Assembly (NCBI GenBank): GCA_027729805.1
Contig: JAQCEO010000019.1
Coordinates: 1 to 33,159 of the forward strand
Reading direction: 5' to 3'
Source of the DNA: Actinomycetota bacterium
GTDB lineage: Bacteria; Actinomycetota; Actinomycetes; S36-B12
Length of the DNA stretch: 33,159 bases
Shown here: positions 26,186-33,159 of the stretch, in pieces
Layout: every line of letters starts with the position of its first letter
Numbering within the stretch: position 1 is the stretch's first letter
Translations under genes and position numbers: made by a program
The notes under the pieces: model-generated
Databases searched by the model: none
What the model was told of the DNA's origin: nothing
What the model saw: the letters and a program-made list of their open reading frames with translations, nothing else

Positions 26186-27254
26186 CGCGGTCTGACACCC
26201 CAGCCTCACCGAAGGTGGCCATCTCATTTAATAAGGCAATTGCGGATTGCACAATTGGCAGGGCCAGTAGGGCACCGGTGCCTTCACCGAGGCGCATTTG
26301 ATAGTTCAGTAATGGGGTCATATTTAGGCGAGTGAGGGCAAGTACATGTGCTGGTTCAGCTGATAGGTGGCCAGCCAGCCACCAGTTCTTGGCCCGGTAA
26401 TCAATTCGATCAGCGGCAAGTGCTGCCGCGGTGGTGATCGTGCCGTCCAAGATGACCGGGGTGCGGCGGATGGCTGCTTGCAATAGGTAGCCTGACATTG
26501 CTGCGATATCGGCGCCCGCCACCACTTGCAGTAACTTCCTGGGTTCACCCATGAAGGGTCGCCCGCGTCTCATGGCATCGCGAACCGCTGCACACTTACG
26601 CATCCACGTGGCGTCGTCAATGCCGGTGCCGGTGCCGGTGACGGCCGCAGCGTCGGCCGACACTAGTAGCCCGATTAGCGCTGCGGCCGGGGTGGTGTTA
26701 CCTATCCCCATGTCACCTGCGATCAACAGATCAGCCCCGGAGTCTATTTCCTCATCGGCGATGCGCTGCCCGAGGGTAAAAGCTGCCTCGCCTTCGGCTT
26801 GGGTCAAGGCATCTTCACGGTGTATCGAACCGCTGCCCCTCCTGATGCGATGTTGCACGACCTCGGGACCGATGTTGTCTAGATAGGCAGGGTCGCAATC
26901 AACGCTGACATCAATTACGCGAACCTTCGCACCAACTTGCCGTCCCAGTACATTGACGGCGGCGCCACCAGCCAGGAAATTCAGCACCATCTGGGCCGTG
27001 ACCGCTGGAGGGAAGGCGGAGGTGCCGACCGCGCGCGCTACCCCGTGGTCACCAACGAAAACGACCACACTGGGACGGGTGAATTGGATCGGTGGGCAGC
27101 GACCTTGAACCCCGGCGGCCCAGATGCTGATCTCTTCTAACCGCCCGAGCGCGCCGGCGGGTTTCGTCAGCGTTCGTTGACGAGCAGTTGCTTCCGCACT
27201 GGCGAGCGCATCAGGTAGGGCGACTTCAACTCGATAAGGGTCCGGGTTATCCAC
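26178..27254 (-). CDS. cobT: Nicotinate-nucleotide-dimethylbenzimidazole phosphoribosyltransferase
   Basis: CobT activates the lower-ligand base: it makes alpha-ribazole phosphate from 5,6-dimethylbenzimidazole and nicotinate mononucleotide. The 358-residue protein has KPAGALGRLEE, FVGDHGVARAVGTSAFP, GDMGIGNTTPAAAL and LRLGEGTGALLALPIV with the catalytic Glu. GTG 27254 overlaps the end of the upstream MBL-CobU gene by 8 nt, and its own end overlaps cobS by 8 nt. No gene for dimethylbenzimidazole synthesis (bluB type) is in the window, so the base may be imported or made elsewhere. Confidence 0.96.
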   Translation of the reverse strand: MDNPDPYRVEVALPDALASAEATARQRTLTKPAGALGRLEEISIWAAGVQGRCPPIQFTRPSVVVFVGDHGVARAVGTSAFPPAVTAQMVLNFLAGGAAVNVLGRQVGAKVRVIDVSVDCDPAYLDNIGPEVVQHRIRRGSGSIHREDALTQAEGEAAFTLGQRIADEEIDSGADLLIAGDMGIGNTTPAAALIGLLVSADAAAVTGTGTGIDDATWMRKCAAVRDAMRRGRPFMGEPRKLLQVVAGADIAAMSGYLLQAAIRRTPVILDGTITTAAALAADRIDYRAKNWWLAGHLSAEPAHVLALTRLNMTPLLNYQMRLGEGTGALLALPIVQSAIALLNEMATFGEAGVSDRDA

Positions 27255-28665
27255 GCACTGAGCCTCTCACCGTGGTCAATTCATAAAGTGGCACCGCTCT
27301 ACCGGCAATCATGAAAGTCACCTCATGGCAACTTTGGGCCACCCGAGCATTGACAATCCCAAGTAGGTCGCGAAAGAGGCGACCGCTACTAGTTTCCGGC
27401 ACCACCCCTTGGCCAACTTCATTTGAAACCAAGATCACTTCAGCCCGCGTGTTGTGCAGGGCCGAAACAAGTTGGTCGGTTCGACGATGTATTTCCTTTT
27501 GTGCCACCTCACTAGCCTGCGGGTCCGTCGACCAGCCGTTTATCTCGTCCAAGGTTCTGGTCAGCCAAAGGGCCAAGCAATCAATCAGCAGGCAACTGCC
27601 GGCTGCTGCACTTTCGATCGCGCTGGCCAGATCAATAGTCTCTACGGTTCGCCAATTCCCCGGGCGGCGTTCGCGGTGCACCGCGATCCGTGCATTCCAG
27701 TTTGGGTCTTCACCTGCCGGGTAACCGGTCGCGAGATAGGTGACATGCGCAAAACCGGCGGCGATGGCTTCGGCGAAGTGGGATTTACCGGATCGGGCTC
27801 CACCCAATATGAAGTGGTGGCTGTTACCGGCTATCCGCAGGCCCACCTCGATGACGGTGCCATCGTCGACAACGCGGGCGCAGCAGGCTAAGAGCTGAGC
27901 TCGCAGTTGCTCGGTTGGGGGATTGTGGTGGCTTAGGTGTATCGCAACAACATCGGTTTGATGGGTGATTGCGTCTATGTCGCGTAGTTCTTGCATGGCC
28001 CTCGGAAAGGTTTCGAGATCAAGGTGACCGTGCCCGTGGTCGAATTTGGTGCCAAAAGTCTCATCAAGTAGCACCAGGTCAAAGCACCGTCCACGAATCT
28101 GATCTAGCAAAGCCGCATTGAATGGCCCGGTATCGGTTGCATAAAAGAGGCGGTGTCCATCGGGGGCGGTGATATCGAACAGCACGGCTTCCTCGGCCAA
28201 GACATCGCCATTACCGGTTGCATGCGCTGCGGGCAGGGCGCGCACCGCATAGCCACCACTTTGGGTCACCAAGGTCAATTCCTCGCCGGCGGTGATCTGG
28301 TGCAGTTGCACCGCATCATTTAGCCCGATCCAGTCGCGGCAGCGTTCGAGGGCAACCGGTGGCGCCCAGATATGTAACGTGAACCCGGGGTCAACCCAAC
28401 TGCGCCAGAGCAGGAAGTCCGGAGCTAGGTGGTCTGGGTGGCCATGGGTGATCAAAATATGTTCGAGATCTGCGAACGAAGTTCCGAATCGACCGGCAGC
28501 CGCGGCTGCCGTCGGCCCGGCGTCCAGCAACAGGCAGCCGTCCACCAGCGCTGCCGTCGGGCACCGAGTTCTACCCGCCGCCCGTTCGCTCGTGCACGAC
28601 TGGCAGCGACAAAATGGGTTGGGCCAACCGTCCGCGGATCCTGTGCCCAGCAGTTGAACGATCAT
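27247..28665 (-). CDS. cobU: PhnP-like metallo-beta-lactamase fold fused to CobU
   Basis: A 472-residue two-domain protein. Residues 1 to about 280 are a metallo-beta-lactamase-fold hydrolase of PhnP type. It has LGTGSADGWPNPFCRCQSC with the Zn-binding Cys cluster at 19-24, metal motif THGHPDH at 73-79, ATDTG and HLSHHN. Residues from about 283 are CobU: P-loop GGARSGKS at 288-295, YLATG, VHRERR with the His330 expected to carry GMP, and SNEVGQGVVPE. CobU phosphorylates adenosylcobinamide and adds GMP. PhnP family members hydrolyse cyclic phosphate or phosphodiester bonds, so the fused domain may act on a nucleotide-loop phosphate ester; that is inference. No frame break lies between domains. 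Confidence 0.92.
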   Translation of the reverse strand: MIVQLLGTGSADGWPNPFCRCQSCTSERAAGRTRCPTAALVDGCLLLDAGPTAAAAAGRFGTSFADLEHILITHGHPDHLAPDFLLWRSWVDPGFTLHIWAPPVALERCRDWIGLNDAVQLHQITAGEELTLVTQSGGYAVRALPAAHATGNGDVLAEEAVLFDITAPDGHRLFYATDTGPFNAALLDQIRGRCFDLVLLDETFGTKFDHGHGHLDLETFPRAMQELRDIDAITHQTDVVAIHLSHHNPPTEQLRAQLLACCARVVDDGTVIEVGLRIAGNSHHFILGGARSGKSHFAEAIAAGFAHVTYLATGYPAGEDPNWNARIAVHRERRPGNWRTVETIDLASAIESAAAGSCLLIDCLALWLTRTLDEINGWSTDPQASEVAQKEIHRRTDQLVSALHNTRAEVILVSNEVGQGVVPETSSGRLFRDLLGIVNARVAQSCHEVTFMIAGRAVPLYELTTVRGSVRG

Positions 28666-29465
28666 GGCGCCGGCACAAAGGTGGGTTGTGGGTCAAAAAC
28701 CGCGCGGCGTGAAACCCGTCGCAGTGCATTCAAAATAGGCGCGCCCGCGATGAGGATCAACGTGACGGTGAGCACCGCACGTGGAATGTCGTAGCCAAGG
28801 GATGTTAAAAGAGTGAATCTGACCCACGAGAGCAAGTTCTCGACAATCGGTGCACCGGGTGTGAAGGCGAGCGCGGCCGGCAGGTTTGCGACAAATGGCC
28901 AGAACCAAAGATTTAGCAGCAGGCCGTAGGCGAAGCTAGCGGCTGCTCCGTAGGCGGCGAGGAGTACGAGCTCAGGCCGGCCGGTAGCTCTGGGAAGTAG
29001 GCCGGCACCAAGGCCGACCCATGCCGCTCCGAGCATTTGAAATGGCAGCCACGGCCCCACCCCACCGGTGAGCAGTGCCGATGAAAAAAGTGCTACCGCC
29101 CCAAGGACAAAACCAAACCCAGGCCCAAGGGCGCGACCACCCAGCACTAGCACGACCCAAATCGGCTCTAGCCCAGCAGTACCACCTCCTAGTGGTCGCA
29201 GCACCGCGACGACAGCGGCTAACACGCCGAGCAGGGCAATTGCTTTGGCGTCCATACCTCCGTCGGTGAAGGATGAAACCACCACGGCGAGCAGTAGTGG
29301 GATGACGATCGCGAATAACCAGGGCGCATCGGTGGCATGCGCGACGACACTTGAAGTTGGGGCAGCGATAAGTGGCCAACCGAAGGCAACTATCCCGACA
29401 AGTGAGGTGGCCGCGATGGTGGTGATTGATCGCGGTCCAAGCCGAAGGGCCAAAGAGTTCGTCAC
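28662..29465 (-). CDS. ECF transporter S component, probably for cobalamin/corrinoid
   Basis: The 267-residue protein has about six hydrophobic helices and a conserved ECF S-like middle part: AVLRPLGGGTAGLEPIWVVLV and ALGPGFGFVLGAVALFSSALLTGGVGPWLPFQMLGAAWVG. S components bind the substrate in the membrane and dock to the T and A units. It overlaps the ATPase gene by one base and the MBL-CobU gene by four. Neighbours argue for cobalamin or cobinamide (a CbrT-like function). A different substrate such as cobalt or another vitamin cannot be excluded from sequence. Confidence 0.82.
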   Translation of the reverse strand: MTNSLALRLGPRSITTIAATSLVGIVAFGWPLIAAPTSSVVAHATDAPWLFAIVIPLLLAVVVSSFTDGGMDAKAIALLGVLAAVVAVLRPLGGGTAGLEPIWVVLVLGGRALGPGFGFVLGAVALFSSALLTGGVGPWLPFQMLGAAWVGLGAGLLPRATGRPELVLLAAYGAAASFAYGLLLNLWFWPFVANLPAALAFTPGAPIVENLLSWVRFTLLTSLGYDIPRAVLTVTLILIAGAPILNALRRVSRRAVFDPQPTFVPAP

Positions 29466-31087
29466 TAGCCGACCTGCTCAATCATTGCAGTTCTAACTTC
29501 TGAGACCGTCAACCAGTCCTCGGGGGCCAAGATCTTCGCAACCTGCGGTGCGAACATGGGGGAGGCCAGCACCACCGCTTGGGTCGGCCCATCAGCAACG
29601 ACCTCGCCCTCGGCGAGCACGATCACCCGCGTTGCTACCTCCGCGGCTAGTTCCACATCATGGGTTGCGAGCACGATCCCATGCCCGGTCGCTGCCAGCT
29701 CACGAAGTACTTTTACCAATCTGGCCTTGGTGGGATAGTCAAGGCCACGCGTTGGCTCATCAAGTAGCAGCAGTGGCGGTCGGGCGGCGAGCACGATAGC
29801 CAGTGCCAGGAGCAGTCTTTGGCCTTCGGATAGATCCCGCGGGTGCACACCGTCCATAACTTCTGGTGCAAGAAGTGCCAAGAGCGCGCGGGTGGTCCCT
29901 GGTTCAACACTGGCGTCATGGTCTGATGATCGACACTCACCGGCGACGGTCGAGGCTTCGAGTAGGTCACCTGGGTCTTGTGGCACCAAGCCAACACTGT
30001 GTACGAGCTCAGGGCCTTTAATCTCGCGGGGATCCTTACCGTTCGTTCTAACTATCCCCGCACTCGTTGGCTTTAAGCCCACCATGGTGCTTAGCAGCGT
30101 AGATTTACCGGCGCCATTTCGGCCCATTAGTGCAACGATCTCACCTCGGGTGATGGTGATGCTCACATTGCGCAGTGCGGCAACATCTCCGTAACGCACG
30201 GTCAACTTTTCAGTTATCGTCAGTGGCGTCGCATCGCGCTCACCCTTGATGATCCGAAGTGGCGCCGCGTGACCTATCAAGAGTTCACGGAGGGGGCCAG
30301 CGGCGCGCCTTGCATCACGCACGGTCAACGGGAGCGGCTGCCAACCAGCAAGCCTGCCAAGTTCGACAACAGGTGGGGCAATTGGCGAATTGCCCATCAT
30401 CTCGCTCGGGGTGCCGCTGATTATTGATTCACCATCGCCGGGCACAATTACGATGCGATCGGCGTACTGCACCACTCGTTCCAGGCGGTGTTCCGCCATC
30501 ACGACCGTGACATTGAGATCGTGAACCAAGCGCTGCAATGCGGCGAGTACGTCCTCGGCGGCACCTGGGTCCAATGCCGAAGTGGGTTCATCAAGTACGA
30601 GCACTTTCGGGTGTGAAGTTAGCACCGAGCCGATTGCTACCCGTTGCCGTTGGCCGGCCGAAAGTGATAGCAGTGGTCGGTTACGCAGGTCCGCTAGTCC
30701 GAGCAAGTCAAGGGTTTCCTCAACTCGTCGGCGCATGACATCAGCTGCCAGGCCAAGGCACTCCATGCCGTATGCGAGTTCCTCCTCCACCGTGTCGGCA
30801 ACAAATCCGCTCATCGGATCTTGTGGCACCATGCCCACCAGATCGGCTAGCTCGCGGGGTGGGTTGGTGGCGGTATCGCGTCCGTCGACGAGGATTCGGC
30901 CGGTGAGGGTACCGCCGGTGAAGTGCGGTACCAAGCCGTTAATGGCTCGAAGCAACGTGGTTTTGCCACTGCCGGTGCGTCCCACGACCAGCACGAGTTC
31001 ACCCGCCGGGATCTGCAAATTCACCCCGGCCAGCACCGGCTCGGTGGCTCCCGGGTAAGTAATGGAAACGTGCTCGAAGTTGATCAT
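29465..31087 (-). CDS. ECF transporter ATPase with two fused ABC domains
   Basis: A 540-residue protein with two ABC ATPase domains, equivalent to the two EcfA subunits. Domain 1 has Walker A GRTGSGKTT near residue 36, VPQDP, signature LSAGQRQRVAIG, Walker B VLVLDEPTSALD and H-loop MAEHR. Domain 2 has GRNGAGKSTLL, VPQDPGD, LSEGQRLLLALA, LLLLDEPTRGLD and ATHDVE. Both sites look catalytically complete. It overlaps the T gene by four bases and the S gene by one base, so the three form one transporter. Confidence 0.95.
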   Translation of the reverse strand: MINFEHVSITYPGATEPVLAGVNLQIPAGELVLVVGRTGSGKTTLLRAINGLVPHFTGGTLTGRILVDGRDTATNPPRELADLVGMVPQDPMSGFVADTVEEELAYGMECLGLAADVMRRRVEETLDLLGLADLRNRPLLSLSAGQRQRVAIGSVLTSHPKVLVLDEPTSALDPGAAEDVLAALQRLVHDLNVTVVMAEHRLERVVQYADRIVIVPGDGESIISGTPSEMMGNSPIAPPVVELGRLAGWQPLPLTVRDARRAAGPLRELLIGHAAPLRIIKGERDATPLTITEKLTVRYGDVAALRNVSITITRGEIVALMGRNGAGKSTLLSTMVGLKPTSAGIVRTNGKDPREIKGPELVHSVGLVPQDPGDLLEASTVAGECRSSDHDASVEPGTTRALLALLAPEVMDGVHPRDLSEGQRLLLALAIVLAARPPLLLLDEPTRGLDYPTKARLVKVLRELAATGHGIVLATHDVELAAEVATRVIVLAEGEVVADGPTQAVVLASPMFAPQVAKILAPEDWLTVSEVRTAMIEQVG

Positions 31088-32205
31088 GCGGCGACCTCGA
31101 TGCTTCGCGGTTGGGCAACTTTAGTGCGGGGGAGTTCGGGCGCGGTAAGTGCAGGAGTGGTAGCAATTAGTAAACCGAGGAGTGGCAGGAGCGGCAGCGC
31201 CGGCCAGGTGGGGGGATTACTAGGGGTATCGAGCCCGGGCATCGATACCCAAGAGGCGGCCAGAAAACTTATGGCAATCATGATGCCGGCGCCGGCCACC
31301 AAATTCTCCGGGAGCGCCCATGGGTCAGGCCGGTAGCGGGTGCGCACGGCAGTGCGCGCTGACCACGTGATCGAAGTGATGCAAACAGCCACGCCAACTA
31401 TCAGCATGGGCAGGCCGAGGGCCATCGGGGACCCGGCGGCGATGAGAGCGTAAGTGCCGATGCAAGCGGCGACCAGCCCAATTAGAAGTAGCGCTGAATT
31501 CATGCGGCGCTGTGCGGCACGAATGGTGCCACGGCGGCCGTAGCCGCGCGAATCCATGGCCGCCGCGAGAGTCACCGATTTTTCAAGTGCCCCCTCGAAA
31601 ACCGGCATTGCCGCGCCGGCGATTGCCCGGACACCCGTTGTTGGGCGCCCACGTAGGCGGCGAGCGGTGCGCACCCGGTCGACGTCGGCAACCAGTTGGG
31701 GAGTAAATGTCATGGCTACCACCACGCTAACCCCGAATTCATAGAGTGCTGCAGGCACGGACTTCAGCAACCTACTTGGTGAGACGAGTGAATTTGCGGC
31801 CCCGATGCAGATCAAGATAGTCGCCAACCGCAAGCCGTCATAGAAAGCCAAAAGCAGACTCTCAAAGGTGATATCACCGCCAAGTCGAACACCCGCTAAC
31901 CATGAAGGCGAAGTCACGCCGGGCAGGTCAAGCAGTACCGTCGTGCCGAAGGCCGCACCGAAAATCAGTTGAACTCCCACCCGAATGACTATTACCACCA
32001 CCCCGAGGCGCAGGAAGAACTTGAATGAACGCCCCCAAGGCGCATCTGGCTTCCGGGCCGAAACCACAAGTGCCGCCACGGCAATGACCAACGCAAGTAA
32101 TAGCGGATTGGTGGTGCGACTCGCCGCTGTAGCCAGCCCAAGTGCCCAAATCCACCAGGCTGCCGGGTGCAACCATCGGGGGAGATGAAAAAGTGATCCG
32201 GTCAT
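31084..32205 (-). CDS. ECF transporter T component (EcfT/CbiQ family)
   Basis: The 373-residue membrane protein couples the ATPase to the S component. TARRLRGRPTTG and AAMDSRGYGRRG match the two cytoplasmic Arg-containing coupling motifs of EcfT. Hydrophobic helices flank them, and two more lie near the C-terminus after LRTRYRPD-type sequence, making it longer than typical EcfT proteins (about 260 residues). It overlaps the SCO2322-like gene by ATGA. Confidence 0.9.
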   Translation of the reverse strand: MTGSLFHLPRWLHPAAWWIWALGLATAASRTTNPLLLALVIAVAALVVSARKPDAPWGRSFKFFLRLGVVVIVIRVGVQLIFGAAFGTTVLLDLPGVTSPSWLAGVRLGGDITFESLLLAFYDGLRLATILICIGAANSLVSPSRLLKSVPAALYEFGVSVVVAMTFTPQLVADVDRVRTARRLRGRPTTGVRAIAGAAMPVFEGALEKSVTLAAAMDSRGYGRRGTIRAAQRRMNSALLLIGLVAACIGTYALIAAGSPMALGLPMLIVGVAVCITSITWSARTAVRTRYRPDPWALPENLVAGAGIMIAISFLAASWVSMPGLDTPSNPPTWPALPLLPLLGLLIATTPALTAPELPRTKVAQPRSIEVAA

Positions 32206-32906
32206 GGCACCCGCCTGCGTTGCATTACCCAGGCACCGACCAAGCCAAGTGCGATAACCACACCGACGGCGATGAGCGGCACCGGGCTGCCATCGGCGGC
32301 TGACGGAACCGCAGCAACAGCACTTTCGTTCGTGGCAGTTGACGGCGCCGCCAAAATATCGGTTACCTCATCTGGGCCAATCGAAGTTGCGGTGGTATCG
32401 ATGGCAATCGCGCATTCACCGGTTGGGTAAGCATCAATCCCGCAAACCAATCCTGACTGCACGCGCGGTGTTGCTACTGCCATCAAGGCATCGACACCGG
32501 ACTTTGATTCGTCAATCACCGCGCACGCGCCGCGCGCTGGTGGTGGTGATTGCCCGACTGGCGCTGCACTCGCAACCCCCGGATCAATAACCATGGCAAC
32601 GCGAATTTGGCCTTCGGGTAGCTGCACGGATCCGCAGATTCGCTCGAATGCCTGAGTTGGGTCTGTGCGGGGTTGGCTGGTGCTGCCACTTGCATTTGCG
32701 GTGACCGCGAACCGCCAGGCCTGCACATCACCATCAACCGGTGCGGTGCCTGCCGGACCAACCTGGGAGAAAACCCATTGGCCGTTGCCCACCGTCCAAA
32801 ACGTCCAATAGCGGTATGCGGTCTCGGCCCGGGCCGCTGGGGCGAACACCAGCACCGCAAGACAAATTGCGGTGCTGAGGCAGGTGGCCCGGGCTACGAG
32901 ACGCAT
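32202..32906 (-). CDS. SCO2322-family secreted, C-terminally anchored protein
   Basis: A 234-residue exported protein. A signal peptide (residues about 1-27, ending PAARA) is followed by YRYWTFWTVGNGQWVFSQVGP, a motif I recall from the SCO2322 family, and a Cys-containing extracellular domain. A short Ala/Ser/Pro-rich stalk leads to a C-terminal membrane helix (LIAVGVVIALGLVGAWV) and a basic tail, QRRR. Cysteines at CGSVQLP, GACAVID, VCGID and GECAI may form disulfides. It overlaps ECF T by ATGA and follows the alpha-alpha repeat gene by TAATG. In Streptomyces the SCO2322 gene lies near ECF genes by my recollection. A role as a substrate-capture protein is inferred. Confidence 0.82.
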   Translation of the reverse strand: MRLVARATCLSTAICLAVLVFAPAARAETAYRYWTFWTVGNGQWVFSQVGPAGTAPVDGDVQAWRFAVTANASGSTSQPRTDPTQAFERICGSVQLPEGQIRVAMVIDPGVASAAPVGQSPPPARGACAVIDESKSGVDALMAVATPRVQSGLVCGIDAYPTGECAIAIDTTATSIGPDEVTDILAAPSTATNESAVAAVPSAADGSPVPLIAVGVVIALGLVGAWVMQRRRVP

Positions 32907-33159
32907 TACTGCTGGCTCTGCTGCAATGAAGTGATCAAATTGATGCCACCAAAGTTGGTTGGCTTCTTGTTTGTCGCCTCGCTAACCAGTAGGAGCAAAC
33001 CCAAAGCACCTGGGTTAGCCGCCCCCGCTGGCATCGCGTAGTCGCCCGCATTGGCAACCAAGGTTGCGGTGCCTTTGGTGACCGCTTGCCTGCCATTGGA
33101 GTTCGCCACGAAACCAAGGATCGCAAATGCAGTAGATGTGTAGTCGAAACCTTCGCCGA
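32906..33159 (-). CDS. Prenyltransferase/squalene-oxidase repeat-like protein, C-terminal part (5' end outside window)
   Basis: The frame is open from the right edge to TAA at 32906-32908, giving 84 visible residues. Read from the edge it begins EGFDYTSTAFAILGF and ends in SLQQSQQ. It has the small-residue alpha-alpha hairpin look of prenyltransferase/squalene-oxidase repeats (SCO2321-like), a barrel fold also used by intrinsic factor and transcobalamin. The track lists only an internal GTG start at 33109; the coding frame clearly continues upstream. Its stop overlaps the ATG of the SCO2322-like gene (TAATG). Signal peptide and other repeats would be outside the window. Family call is moderate because only the C-terminus is seen. 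Confidence 0.68.
   Translation of the reverse strand, partial: GEGFDYTSTAFAILGFVANSNGRQAVTKGTATLVANAGDYAMPAGAANPGALGLLLLVSEATNKKPTNFGGINLITSLQQSQQ

Overview
The window looks like a compact, moderate-GC Actinomycetota chromosome segment. The evidence is GS adenylyltransferase GlnE beside two type I glutamine synthetases, an F420-type NADPH reductase, a DUF4191 protein, an actinobacterial two-lipoyl-domain acyltransferase and an SCO2322-like protein. Gene content and partial order (panB, glnA2, glnE, glnA1, RDD, DUF4191, lipA, lipB, TIGR01777 epimerase, sucB, pepA/pepB, gcvT, cobS, cobT) recall the Rv2207-Rv2225 region of Mycobacterium tuberculosis from memory. No genus can be named. No rRNA, tRNA, IS element, CRISPR array or phage gene was seen.

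Layout. 1-2.0 kb: the start of a lysine-rich histone-like protein (-), an F420:NADPH oxidoreductase (+) and panB (-). 2.1-6.1 kb: a 14-TM-type MFS exporter with its TetR regulator (+), converging on and overlapping nadE (-). 6.2-14.3 kb, nitrogen block: glnA2, a class I glutamine amidotransferase and glnE form an overlapping (+) operon. A secreted or anchored phosphodiester-glycosidase-like protein (-) and glnA1 (-) face it. glnA1 has a clear terminator. 14.4-24.3 kb, lipoate and 2-oxoacid dehydrogenase block: pepA, lpdA, sucB, epimerase, FAD oxidoreductase, lipB, lipA, MOSC and DUF4191, all (-), mostly overlapping or a few bases apart. A (+) RDD membrane protein lies at its far end. 24.3-25.4 kb: gcvT (+), divergent from pepA across 32 nt. 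25.4-33.2 kb, cobalamin block (-): a partial prenyltransferase/alpha-alpha-barrel-like protein, an SCO2322-like anchored protein, ECF T, a double ATPase, ECF S, a metallo-beta-lactamase-CobU fusion, cobT and cobS. Every junction overlaps by 1-8 nt.

How the genes work together. GlnE should adenylylate GlnA1, which has the target Tyr; GlnA2 has Trp there. LipB and LipA make the lipoyl cofactor carried by SucB and reoxidised by LpdA. The last operon reads as capture, import and nucleotide-loop completion of corrinoids, with no corrin-ring synthesis genes in view, so it suggests salvage. The most interesting hypothesis is that the two extracytoplasmic proteins leading this operon are a two-polypeptide, intrinsic-factor-like corrinoid capture device.

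Expression signals: several genes have a TANNNT -10-like hexamer 6-7 nt before the start codon and no Shine-Dalgarno sequence, which suggests leaderless transcripts. Genes inside operons are joined by ATGA, TAATG or TGATG overlaps.
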